From: an uncultured Dehalococcoidia bacterium
GTDB lineage: Bacteria; Chloroflexota; Dehalococcoidia; GIF9; UBA5629
Direction: 5' to 3'
Length of the DNA stretch: 38,295 nt
Assembly (NCBI GenBank): GCA_903929005.1
Contig: CAIYTC010000207.1
Span: forward strand, 1 to 38,295
Below the pieces are notes generated by a model, which was not told the DNA's origin, did no database searches, and saw only the letters and a program-made list of their open reading frames with translations. The position numbers were made by a program, and so were the translations under genes. This document shows positions 7,763-15,320 of this stretch, in pieces (the first letter of the stretch is position 1; each line of letters begins with the position of its first letter).

Positions 7763-7883
7763 TCTCTGAGCTTTGCGATTCATAGGTGCATTAGCAGTCC
7801 CGCTATTTGATCGCATGAAGGATGCCGTGAATGCAACTGCCAGGTGAAAAAAACGGGCCTTTGATTTATCAGGGGCAGCCAGC

Positions 7884-7912
7884 TTGACGCTGTTAAAAGG
7901 GCTTGGTAGTAT
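7884..7912 (+). promoter_or_regulatory. Promoter of tRNA-Ala
   Basis: TTGACG (7884-7889), a 17-nt spacer and TAGTAT (7907-7912) lie just upstream of the tRNA. Predicted initiation near 7919 leaves a leader of about 5 nt. Positions 7763-7883, between the RRM gene and this promoter, hold nothing else I recognise. Confidence 0.65.
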
Positions 7913-7923
7913 AAAAACCTCCT

Positions 7924-7996
7924 GGGGATATAGCTCAATTGGGAGAGCGCTGCGTTCGCAATGCAGAGGTCGGGGGTTCGAATCCCCCTATCTCCA
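7924..7996 (+). tRNA. tRNA-Ala (anticodon CGC)
   Basis: A complete 73-nt cloverleaf. The acceptor arms GGGGATA and TATCTCC pair with one G-T wobble. The D stem is GCTC/GAGC. The anticodon stem is CTGCG/TGCAG with loop TTCGCAA, giving anticodon CGC, which reads GCG. The T arm is five G-C pairs around TTCGAAT. The discriminator base is A. The 3' CCA is not encoded and would have to be added by a nucleotidyltransferase. Positions 7997-8099 downstream hold nothing I recognise. Confidence 0.96.
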
Positions 7997-8099
7997 TTTT
8001 CCGGTTGCCACATAATTCCTGACTTCAAAATATACAGGGGATACTTATGGGGCCGTCAGTAGCAGATACGGAGAGATGCGGTGGATGTCCGGTCAAATT

Positions 8100-8846
8100 T
8101 TAAGAGCCAGGGGGATTAAGTTGATCATGAAGCCGGTGTGGGTCAAATTTCTGGTTAACCGTTACTCTGCGATACTCGCATTTTTCCACGCCGCAGTGCA
8201 GGCAGCGGTTAAAATCCCCGCTTGCTGAGCTGATACCTATCCCTGCACAGACCGTAACTGATTTCTTGGGTATCATCATGCAATGATCATTCAGTAGCAC
8301 TCCAATGGTTTGCGCGGGTATCAGGCTGAAAATTAAGCGCTGGTCTGTCACTGGCCAATCCAGATACCCCGGGTTGAGCCAGGGCCCAATTTCTATGCCC
8401 TGCTTAGCTGCGCGCCGGCAGGCGATGTTCTGCACTTGATAGCCTATCGCGCCCAAAGCTACTGTGCCTGCTATGTCGAGGTTTAACGCCTCTGTGTTCT
8501 CCCCTTTGGCTAAAAGCGCTGAAACCCTCTCCTCTAATGTACCACCTATGGTATATAGAGATACACCCAGTAACATGCTTCCCTTCCACAGAGAGCTTAT
8601 CACCTTCCCGATACTTAGAAGCAGGCCGTTTTCCAGGATTAAGCAGTCATCTTTTAATTGCGCTATGGGGAATTCCTGGTATATTGCCCTTGGCTTGGCC
8701 AAGTTCATGGCTTCATTTGCCGCGCCGGACACAAGTTCACGAATTGCAGGGCCAGGCTGCTTTTTATCGTTATATCCATGGATCGCCAGGATGACCTGCG
8801 GGTCTATCCACGCTTTCAGGTTATCAATATGCCCTGTTGAAGTCAT
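8100..8846 (-). CDS. Stand-alone MetH-activation-domain-like Fe-S protein
   Basis: A 248-aa protein resembling the vitamin B12-dependent methionine synthase activation (reactivation) domain. It has PGYLDWPVTDQ, IGVLLNDHCMMIPKKSVT and CAGIG, which parallel the SAM-binding segment of MetH (PGYP..., then L-x-P-x-x-SVS). The C-terminus adds a small Cys motif, C-x2-C-x4-C in CLHCGVEKC, absent from MetH itself and suggestive of an Fe-S or metal site. Such stand-alone proteins usually accompany corrinoid methyltransferases and may reactivate oxidised cobalamin, but none is in this window. No good Shine-Dalgarno precedes the ATG. It is divergent from cysteine synthase. Confidence 0.72.
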   Translation of the reverse strand: MTSTGHIDNLKAWIDPQVILAIHGYNDKKQPGPAIRELVSGAANEAMNLAKPRAIYQEFPIAQLKDDCLILENGLLLSIGKVISSLWKGSMLLGVSLYTIGGTLEERVSALLAKGENTEALNLDIAGTVALGAIGYQVQNIACRRAAKQGIEIGPWLNPGYLDWPVTDQRLIFSLIPAQTIGVLLNDHCMMIPKKSVTVCAGIGISSASGDFNRCLHCGVEKCEYRRVTVNQKFDPHRLHDQLNPPGS

Positions 8847-8929
8847 ATACTTAGCATTTTACCAGGCTATCGCAGTTTGTGCCAGGTGAGCCATTACATT
8901 GGCGGATTTTCGGAGAGATCGACGCGGCA

Positions 8930-8960
8930 TTGTTAATTTATATTTCAATTGTCTTATAAT
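8930..8960 (+). promoter_or_regulatory. Candidate promoter of cysteine synthase
   Basis: TTGTTA (8930-8935) and a perfect TATAAT (8955-8960) are separated by 19 nt, slightly longer than ideal. The predicted start near 8967 gives a leader of about 32 nt. Confidence 0.5.
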
Positions 8961-8998
8961 AGCTTATAGTCCAGCACATATAGAAGGTGGTAATCGAT

Positions 8999-9925
8999 AT
9001 GAAACAAGTTAAGCACCGGGTATTTGATGCTATCGGCAATACGCCGCTGGTGGAACTGAGCCAAGCAGACGGGTTTAATCCTAAAGTGAAGATCTACGCC
9101 AAACTGGAGGGCTGTAACCCGGGAGGCTCCATCAAGGATAGGCCGGCTTATTACATGATCATTAAAGCTGAGGAAGCCGGGCAGTTGACGCTGGATAAGA
9201 TCATCGTGGAACCGACCTCAGGCAACACGGGCATTTCGTTGGCTATGATCGGTTCTGCCAAAGGTTATAAGGTCAAGCTGTTCATGCCGGAATGCGTAAG
9301 CACCGAGCGGCAGATATGCCTGCAGGCATTCGGCGCTGAAGTAGTGCTCACCCCGGCCAAAGAGGCAACCGACGGCGCTATCCGGCGGGCCTGGCAATTC
9401 ATCGAAAAAGAGCCGGATAAATACTATATGCCAAACCAGTTCGATAACCCCAATAACCTGCTGGCTCATTATGAAACAACGGGACCCGAGATCTTTGATC
9501 AGACCAATGGTGAGGTGGATGTGTTGGTTGCCGGGTTGGGCACCTCAGGCACACTGATTGGCACAGGTAAATACCTGAAGGAAAAGAAACCGGGTGTAAA
9601 AGTGGTGGCAGTGGAACCTACCGAAGGCCACACCATACAGGGCTTGAAGAATATGAAAGAGTCGATCAACCCCAAGATATATGATACGAAAGGGTTCGAC
9701 GAGAAAATTACAGTGGAAGATGGTGAGGCCTTTGAAATCACCAGGTGGCTTGCGACTAAAGAGGGCATTTTTGTGGGCATGTCCAGCGGTGCGGCGGTCG
9801 TCGGCGCGCTGCATATCGCCAAACAAATGGATGAGGGTAATATCGTTGTTATCCTGCCTGACCGTGGCGACCGCTACCTGAGCACCACCTTGTTCAGATC
9901 GGTCTGTGCTAAATGCCCGCCCTAA
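8999..9925 (+). CDS. Cysteine synthase (O-acetylserine sulfhydrylase, CysM/CysK type)
   Basis: A PLP enzyme of the beta-replacement family that makes cysteine from an activated serine and sulfide or another sulfur donor. The PLP lysine is expected at Lys46 in GGSIKDR, the substrate loop is TSGNTG (residues 73-78), and the PLP phosphate loop is GLGTSGTLIGTG. The C-terminus DRGDRYLST is typical of the family. The 308-aa length is normal. The ATG at 8999 is preferred over an in-frame GTG at 8987 because AAGGTGG lies 8 nt before it and the GTG lies within that motif. CysK and CysM cannot be separated reliably by eye. The gene converges with the LarA-like gene, 21 nt away. Confidence 0.92.
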   Translation: MKQVKHRVFDAIGNTPLVELSQADGFNPKVKIYAKLEGCNPGGSIKDRPAYYMIIKAEEAGQLTLDKIIVEPTSGNTGISLAMIGSAKGYKVKLFMPECVSTERQICLQAFGAEVVLTPAKEATDGAIRRAWQFIEKEPDKYYMPNQFDNPNNLLAHYETTGPEIFDQTNGEVDVLVAGLGTSGTLIGTGKYLKEKKPGVKVVAVEPTEGHTIQGLKNMKESINPKIYDTKGFDEKITVEDGEAFEITRWLATKEGIFVGMSSGAAVVGALHIAKQMDEGNIVVILPDRGDRYLSTTLFRSVCAKCPP

Positions 9926-9946
9926 TGCCGGGCCATCGCTGACAAT

Positions 9947-11149
9947 TCAACTGTTGTTGGGGACAAGGTATTGGATGGTGCCATCCGGCACAATAGCCGC
10001 TTTCGCTCCAGCGGGATAATCCTGCTCCAGCAATTCTAAAACGTCACACCATTTTTTCACCCAAACCGTGCCTGGTATAGACAGCCAATCCGCCATGGAG
10101 TGTTCGAATTGCGGACAGAGCACGATCACTCTTTTAAGCCAGGGCAGAGAGTAATTAACAGCCTGGAAATGCCTTCCCTTAACGGCCTTCCCGAAGCTGC
10201 CGATCAGGTAATGGACAACCTGTCCAGCGGGGCAATCCATGATCAGCACCAGGTCGCCGCCCTTTTCTGTTAGCATGGTAATGCCGATTATCATGCCGAT
10301 AATGGCCTCGTTGCCTTTGCAGAAAGTGTTGACGACGGCTACGTCGGTGGCCGGCACAGGTTTGGTGGCATAGTGAGGAACGGCGTATTCAACGGCACTA
10401 TAAAATTCTGACTGTACATCGCCACAAAAGATGGCGCAAGCCTTACCATGGCCATTGATGATGACGTCAATTTTGAAATCAAGCGCGGCCAGGCCGGCGG
10501 CTTCCTGGAAGTCCTTCAACAGAGGATTTTCAGTATAGTTGCCCATACCTATAGTGTTGCCCTTGCCTTCAGTCCGGGCCTTAAATTCAAGGCTGTGGTA
10601 GTGCTCGATTGATTCGATAGAGGAGACACCGGGGAGTATGATCTTGCCGCCCCCGCCAAAGCCCGTTTGCGGGTGCGTGATTACCGAGCCTATACCTATT
10701 TTGAGGTCACAGTTCATGACCTCTGAGTTTACATAAAGCTCAGTACCCTGTGATGTTTTGCCGGCGTAGGTGCAGTTCTCGTAGATGTTGTGGTTGTAGA
10801 CGGGGAAGCGGTCGAGGATGTTGGTACCCAGCTTCTTTTCGAAATCCAGGTAAGTATGAGCAGCGTGGCAACCGGTGGCGCAGATAAGGCGGATGGATTT
10901 ATCGGGTAGTCCAGCCTCCTTAAGTTCTTCGATGATATAAGGTAGAAGGGTGGCGGTCGGTGTGGGCCGTGAGTTATCATCGAAGATAATTGCCACATTC
11001 TTTTTACCCCTGGCCTGTTTACTCAGCGGAGAAGTGCCGATGGGGTGGGAAAAGGCCTTTTTTATCTGGGCAGAGGTCAGTTCGGGAGCAGAGTGACCGT
11101 TCATCAGGCAGGGCACAACCTGCCACGAGGCCGGGAAGTCCAGCTTCAT
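9947..11149 (-). CDS. LarA-type nickel-dependent 2-hydroxyacid racemase homologue
   Basis: A member of the LarA family (DUF2088), which racemises lactate or other 2-hydroxyacids with a nickel pincer nucleotide. Key residues of lactate racemase appear in order: DDNSRPTP, His95 and His98 in ATGCHAAHT, His159, Lys169 and His185. The spacings His159-Lys169 (10) and Lys169-His185 (16) equal those I recall for H174-K184-H200 in Lactiplantibacillus LarA, where the Lys holds the cofactor and the second His binds nickel. The start at 11149 has GGAG 8 nt upstream; a longer frame reaches 11203. A possible -10 TATAAT sits at 11217-11212. The maturation genes larB, larC and larE are not in this window. 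The substrate may not be lactate. Confidence 0.82.
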   Translation of the reverse strand: MKLDFPASWQVVPCLMNGHSAPELTSAQIKKAFSHPIGTSPLSKQARGKKNVAIIFDDNSRPTPTATLLPYIIEELKEAGLPDKSIRLICATGCHAAHTYLDFEKKLGTNILDRFPVYNHNIYENCTYAGKTSQGTELYVNSEVMNCDLKIGIGSVITHPQTGFGGGGKIILPGVSSIESIEHYHSLEFKARTEGKGNTIGMGNYTENPLLKDFQEAAGLAALDFKIDVIINGHGKACAIFCGDVQSEFYSAVEYAVPHYATKPVPATDVAVVNTFCKGNEAIIGMIIGITMLTEKGGDLVLIMDCPAGQVVHYLIGSFGKAVKGRHFQAVNYSLPWLKRVIVLCPQFEHSMADWLSIPGTVWVKKWCDVLELLEQDYPAGAKAAIVPDGTIQYLVPNNS

Positions 11150-11378
11150 CTCCCCTTCTCCATGCCACATACGGTTTGGGACCACAAAGCTGTTGCCAAT
11201 CATTGCCGGAAATTATATCTTTTACTCAACGCCATTTCCAGTTGAAAAAATGAGTACAGACTATTTAATAGCCATGCAGGTAATAAATATAAGCAAACCA
11301 TATAGGAATAGATGAAGTAGTATTATTATTACCATCGAAGCATCATTGCTATCAATGTTTCCAGGCCAAAATGGGAGG
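11150..11378. other. Intergenic region between the dehydratase-like and larA-like genes
   Basis: About 230 nt, AT-rich. Apart from the possible minus-strand TATAAT at 11217-11212 I see no terminator, repeat or reading frame worth calling. Whether the two flanking genes share a transcript is open. Confidence 0.4.
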
Positions 11379-12920
11379 CTATTCTACGTTGGAAAACAGC
11401 TTGTAGGATTTATCGATGGGGGGCATTTTGGGCTCGATAACTTTCTCGGCGTCGATGAGTTGGCCGTAGATGGGGTCGGACTGCCAGCCATCGATGTGCA
11501 GGTCGTGCTTGATGGCGGCCTTATAGCGGCTCCAGTCGGCGCTTAAGTAAAGAAAGATCTGCTGGGCTGCCCTTGAGCCTTCGCCGTGGATGTGATCTAT
11601 CTGGTAGTAGTTATGCGTCATATCCTTGATCATGCGTATGACTTTGATCCTGTCTGCGGTGGGTACACCGGCTTTAGCGCCGAGGTATTTGTCAATATAA
11701 TCATGTATCTCGGGATTCTTCCAGTCACGGTAGCTGGGGATGGTGGTGGCAATGCCGCCGCAGATATCCTGGGAGATTTGGCACATCTGGTGGAAGCTGT
11801 CAGCAAATATGAATTTGGCGGAGTTGGTGAGCATGAGGTCGGGCACCATCATGCCGGATGCTTCGTCCAGCTTTCCCTTGATACAGGACATCTCTCCCAG
11901 GTTGGCCACAGTATTGGTGATCATCGCCATCCAGGCCAGCTTGTTCCGGATATGCTCATATTTTTCCAGGCCGTTATATTCGGTTATAAGCCTTACCGCG
12001 CCGGTCAGCTTTTCCAGCTCGCCGACCATTTTGCAGGTGCCGAAAAGGCGATGAAAGCTGGCGAAGCCGTAGGTGATATCCCTGGAGAACTGCCATTCCT
12101 GGCACATAAAGACCCTTTCCCAGGGGATAAATACGTCATCGAAAACAATCAGGCACTCGGTAGGCTGCAGGCCGCAGGCATGCGGGTAATCCCAGGCGGC
12201 CTCTTCGCCATAGGTCCTGGTGACCGGTTCAACGGCCAGCAGCTTGATGCCTTTAGTGCCCAGGGGGACAGCAAAGGAAAGGGCGTAATCCTTGTCCTCC
12301 TCACTGTGAGTGCGGCAGGGCAGTACAATGGCCTCATTGGCGCAAGGAGTGGCGCTGATGTGAATCTTGGCGCCCCTGACGATGATGCCATCCTTTTGCC
12401 TGTCAACTACGCGGACATAAAAATCCTTGTGCTGCACCTGCTGGGAGGCGTGCAGGCTACGGTCGCCCTTAACGTCCGTCATAGCACCGGTGATGCCCAC
12501 ATCGCCCTTTTGCAGGAATTTGCGGTAATTCTCAACGCGTTCCACGTAGTTGGTGCCCAGCGCCTTGTCCATCTTGTTGGCAGCCAGTGTGCAGGCTGCC
12601 AGGGCATCTACTCCCATGCAATGAACAAGGAAGCCGCCGCCGGAGCGTATGCCGGTAACGAAACACTCACGTCTGCGCAGGAGCTCCTCTTTGGTCCTGG
12701 GTGGAGTGAGCAGGAAATTTACATCCTCACCTTCGGCATTCCTGGTCACATAAAGGTCACGGAACTTGGGATCGTGGGGCAGGGCGTAGTCCAGGGCCGC
12801 TGCACGGATTATAGTGCGCAGCATCGGGTGGGTACGGACATCCTTGACCCTCTCGCCCAGGCAGTATACGACCCTGCCATCATCCAGGCTTTTTAAATAC
12901 TCTTCAACCGTCCTGATCAT
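11379..12920 (-). CDS. 4-hydroxybutyryl-CoA dehydratase / 4-HPA 3-hydroxylase superfamily protein
   Basis: A 513-aa protein with the acyl-CoA-dehydrogenase-like fold of 4-hydroxybutyryl-CoA dehydratase (AbfD) and HpaB-type flavin hydroxylases. Overall length, the ISATPCANEAIVLPCR segment and HGEGS near the C-terminus fit AbfD. The cluster ligands only partly match what I recall for Clostridium AbfD (C99, C103, H292, C299). Here C101 is present without a Cys four residues earlier, and H290-x5-C296 replaces H-x6-C. The Tyr between them is Phe293. The reaction is therefore uncertain: radical dehydratase, isomerase, or another lyase or hydroxylase. Shine-Dalgarno GGAGG lies 7 nt upstream. It is divergent from a TetR gene with an operator between them. 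The LarA-like gene is downstream on the same strand after 229 nt. Confidence 0.78.
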   Translation of the reverse strand: MIRTVEEYLKSLDDGRVVYCLGERVKDVRTHPMLRTIIRAAALDYALPHDPKFRDLYVTRNAEGEDVNFLLTPPRTKEELLRRRECFVTGIRSGGGFLVHCMGVDALAACTLAANKMDKALGTNYVERVENYRKFLQKGDVGITGAMTDVKGDRSLHASQQVQHKDFYVRVVDRQKDGIIVRGAKIHISATPCANEAIVLPCRTHSEEDKDYALSFAVPLGTKGIKLLAVEPVTRTYGEEAAWDYPHACGLQPTECLIVFDDVFIPWERVFMCQEWQFSRDITYGFASFHRLFGTCKMVGELEKLTGAVRLITEYNGLEKYEHIRNKLAWMAMITNTVANLGEMSCIKGKLDEASGMMVPDLMLTNSAKFIFADSFHQMCQISQDICGGIATTIPSYRDWKNPEIHDYIDKYLGAKAGVPTADRIKVIRMIKDMTHNYYQIDHIHGEGSRAAQQIFLYLSADWSRYKAAIKHDLHIDGWQSDPIYGQLIDAEKVIEPKMPPIDKSYKLFSNVE

Positions 12921-13015
12921 GCCATAACCTCCATTAAGTATTAAACTCTATTTTATAACAAGCAATTCTTACCAGATATGTAAAAATAACGTGAAAAAAC
13001 CACCTGCTATACCAT

Positions 13016-13045
13016 TTGACAAATAGCTGTGTACAGGCCGATAAT
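13016..13045 (+). promoter_or_regulatory. Promoter of the tetR gene
   Basis: TTGACA (13016-13021), an 18-nt spacer and GATAAT (13040-13045) form a near-consensus sigma-70 promoter. Predicted initiation is near 13052, upstream of the palindromic operator. Confidence 0.7.
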
Positions 13046-13063
13046 TAATTAACGTTCAAACGA

Positions 13064-13081
13064 TTACTGATGGTTCAGTAA
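13064..13081. promoter_or_regulatory. TetR-type operator (18-bp palindrome)
   Basis: TTACTGA-TGGT-TCAGTAA is a perfect 7+7 inverted repeat. It lies in the divergent region between the dehydratase-like gene and tetR, about 12-30 nt after the predicted tetR start point, where a bound repressor would block elongation or initiation. Its size and location suit a TetR dimer and autoregulation. Confidence 0.75.
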
Positions 13082-13108
13082 GCGTATCATAACTTATTAC
13101 AAATAATT

Positions 13109-13753
13109 ATGTCAAAAAACATCAGGACTTACAGCACGAACGAGAAATTGGTGGAAGAGCGGCGCAGCCAGATTATCCGCTGTGCCGTCAAGCTGTTTAA
13201 TAAAAAGGGCTTTGACGGAACGAGCATGCGCGATATAGCGCACGCATGTAAGATGACCTCCGCCAATATCTATAACTATATTGAAGGGAAGGATGACATT
13301 ATCCGTCTTATAATGGAGGGCGGCCATGTCCGTAGCTATCAATTTATCAGGGAAGCTAATGAAGGGTTGGAACGTCTGGGCGTAATCGAAGCCCTGAAAA
13401 ATGCAATAAGCCTGTTCTTCCGGCATATCGACGGCGCCAGGGCGGGAGTCACGTTTCTCTACAGGGGAATTGCATCGTTCAGGGACGATATCCGTGCACA
13501 AGTTTTAAAGGTGGAAGCAGACGAGACAGCAGTTTTCGAAAACATCCTACACAAAGGCTGTGCAAGTGGGGAGTTTGAGGTTAACGGCGCCAGGTTGCTG
13601 GCTGATAATATTATTTCCCTGGGCCAGATGTGGGCTGTGAAGCATGGGATGTTGGGGGGACGCTACACCATTGACGAATATACCAGGGTGCAGACAAATA
13701 GCATCCTGCGGCAGATACAGTTGAATGGCAAGCCTGACTATTACCTTAAATAG
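13109..13753 (+). CDS. TetR/AcrR-family transcriptional regulator
   Basis: A 214-aa one-component regulator. The N-terminal helix-turn-helix covers about residues 39-58 (TSMRDIAHACKMTSANIYNY), followed by an all-helical ligand domain. Its divergent position next to the 4-hydroxybutyryl-CoA dehydratase-like gene and the palindrome at 13064-13081 suggest that it represses both itself and that gene. By analogy with FadR/PsrA-type TetR proteins the inducer may be an acyl-CoA; that is inference. No Shine-Dalgarno is visible before the ATG, which suggests weak translation. A Cys-rich protein gene follows 48 nt downstream on the same strand. Confidence 0.92.
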   Translation: MSKNIRTYSTNEKLVEERRSQIIRCAVKLFNKKGFDGTSMRDIAHACKMTSANIYNYIEGKDDIIRLIMEGGHVRSYQFIREANEGLERLGVIEALKNAISLFFRHIDGARAGVTFLYRGIASFRDDIRAQVLKVEADETAVFENILHKGCASGEFEVNGARLLADNIISLGQMWAVKHGMLGGRYTIDEYTRVQTNSILRQIQLNGKPDYYLK

Positions 13754-13801
13754 CTGGTTGCTGTCAAAGCTATGACCGGATAGGACAGCCTGCAAGTTAG
13801 C

Positions 13802-14293
13802 ATGTTTAAAGATACGCTGAACACGAAAATATTTTTAACTGACAGTGATTTTGAGGAGCTTTTCGGCCCTCGTATCACCCGTTTGGTCAGGATTATGAAT
13901 AAAGCGGCGGGAACTGTCTGTCCGCCCTGCAACGGTTTCTGTTGTAAGAATATACGCTGCCTGTTTTATTCGGAGTATTTCAGCACTTGCCCGATATTTG
14001 ACAGGAGGCCGCGGGAATGCCGTTACCACTTCTGCCACGAGGTCTTTACCGCCGCACCACTGAACGGTGAGGAAAAGGATATGCTGCAGCAACCTGTTGA
14101 GGAGTTGATATGCGGTGATAGGGGCGGGATAGCCAGGCTGTTCTTCCTCTTCCCTGAATTTCCGTTGGATGAAAAGGGGCTGGCGTCTTTGGGTATTAAG
14201 GGAGAAGTAGAGCAGTTGATGAGGGAATTTGAAAAAGGCAGATTGGACGAGAAAGCTGCGTTCGTTCAACTAAAAGCGCTATGCCAGGGCTGA
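13802..14293 (+). CDS. Cys-rich protein, YkgJ-like metal-binding family
   Basis: A 163-aa protein with eight cysteines packed into residues 40-78: C40, C43, C47, C48, C53, C63, C73 and C78. The sentence-like motif CPPCNGFCC, then CP, then RPRECRYHFC resembles the YkgJ / zinc- or iron-chelating family, whose function is not firmly known. The C-terminal half (residues 85-163) is helical, without cysteines until one near the end. There is no signal peptide. No clear Shine-Dalgarno precedes the ATG. It probably shares the tetR transcript and ends convergently with the second TetR gene. Confidence 0.72.
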   Translation: MFKDTLNTKIFLTDSDFEELFGPRITRLVRIMNKAAGTVCPPCNGFCCKNIRCLFYSEYFSTCPIFDRRPRECRYHFCHEVFTAAPLNGEEKDMLQQPVEELICGDRGGIARLFFLFPEFPLDEKGLASLGIKGEVEQLMREFEKGRLDEKAAFVQLKALCQG

Positions 14294-14362
14294 TATTCTA
14301 AGAGGAACATGTAAAAGCTGCACGCCGCCCCAACTGCATGTCGAAGCCGGAATAATAGTTGA

Positions 14363-15034
14363 TTAGCTCTTGACCATAACCAGGTCAAAGATATAGTTTT
14401 TAATCCTTGCGGTATATTCGCGGTAGAAGAAAGCGGTGCTGTCTATGATATATTGCTGTTCAATGCCCAGCAACAGTGCGATAAAGACGGTGGCTATATA
14501 ATGCTCATCCACTTCAATAAAAATTCCCTTACCTTTACCTTCGCGAAGTATTTCCACCAGGGTTTCCCGGTAGCCCCTATATAACTTGCTCAGTATCCGC
14601 TGCATGCGCTCGTTAAATTTAATCTGCGTTAAAAAATCAAAGGTTACATAGATGTATTCCCTCTCATTTTCGACCAGGTCAAAGGCCTGATTCATAAATA
14701 TCTCCAGTTTTCCCCTGGGGTCGGCAACCGGTTCAAGTGTCTTTTCCAGTGAAGCGCGTATGCTTTGCTGCATCTCCCTGAGCAGCGTGACCAGCATATT
14801 TTCCTTGTCCTTGAAATAGTGATGTATCAACCCTGATGAGACACCGGCGCGTTTAGCTATATCCATCATGGTAAAGCTGTGGTAGCCTTTCTCGGCAATA
14901 ATTTCGTAGGCTGCACGGGTGATCTGCCTTTTCCTGAAGCTGGCGATTTGCTTGCCCCTCTGCGCACGGTTCAGCTTGACCGCACCCTTAACTGCTCCGT
15001 TGGTTGGATTCGTCTTTTTTTTCCTCGGCGCCAT
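14363..15034 (-). CDS. TetR/AcrR-family transcriptional regulator
   Basis: A 223-aa regulator with helix-turn-helix at about residues 55-74 (TMMDIAKRAGVSSGLIHHYF). It has an unusual 35-residue basic N-terminal extension rich in Lys and Arg ahead of the first helix. GAGGGG lies 7 nt before the ATG, supporting this start. It is divergent from the Cache-domain lipoprotein gene, and an inverted repeat at 15154-15172 lies between them. It is not closely similar to the TetR at 13109 by eye. Its target and ligand are unknown. Confidence 0.92.
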   Translation of the reverse strand: MAPRKKKTNPTNGAVKGAVKLNRAQRGKQIASFRKRQITRAAYEIIAEKGYHSFTMMDIAKRAGVSSGLIHHYFKDKENMLVTLLREMQQSIRASLEKTLEPVADPRGKLEIFMNQAFDLVENEREYIYVTFDFLTQIKFNERMQRILSKLYRGYRETLVEILREGKGKGIFIEVDEHYIATVFIALLLGIEQQYIIDSTAFFYREYTARIKNYIFDLVMVKS

Positions 15035-15153
15035 TACAAACCCCTCTTAATATCGGTTATTTCATAATTACAAATCCTGATTAATCTACCGGCAGAGTTT
15101 ACGATGAGACTCAAAACTAATTGGACAATCAATCAATGAAGTACTTTAATAAT

Positions 15154-15172
15154 ATATGAAATCATTTGATAT
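15154..15172. promoter_or_regulatory. Inverted repeat between tetR2 and lipoprotein gene
   Basis: ATATGAAAT-C-ATTTGATAT is a 9+9 inverted repeat with one mismatch. It sits about 120 nt upstream of tetR2 and 150 nt upstream of the lipoprotein start. The region is AT-rich, so chance is possible. The remainder of 15035-15320 shows no clear promoter. Confidence 0.35.
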
Positions 15173-15320
15173 GTGAAGCCTTGAGCAGAGGCAAGTGAGT
15201 ATAAAGCTTATGCAGATATGCCTTGCCTGCCTCTGGACATTTTCAGCGTGCATATGTAAAAATATTCTTCAGGTTATATTTTGGATAGTCATCGCCCATA
15301 TAAAACAGGAGGCAGGTGCA

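Noticed and set aside
11586-12896. A 436-codon open frame antisense to the dehydratase-like gene
   Set aside because: It is an exact shadow of a well-recognised 513-aa protein with promoter and ribosome-binding site; GC-rich third positions remove stops on the opposite strand. Its translation shows no family features.
15195-15320. N-terminal extension of the lipoprotein gene from an upstream GTG
   Set aside because: It would place 42 residues ahead of a complete signal peptide with its own AGGAGG site; the internal ATG at 15321 is the convincing start.
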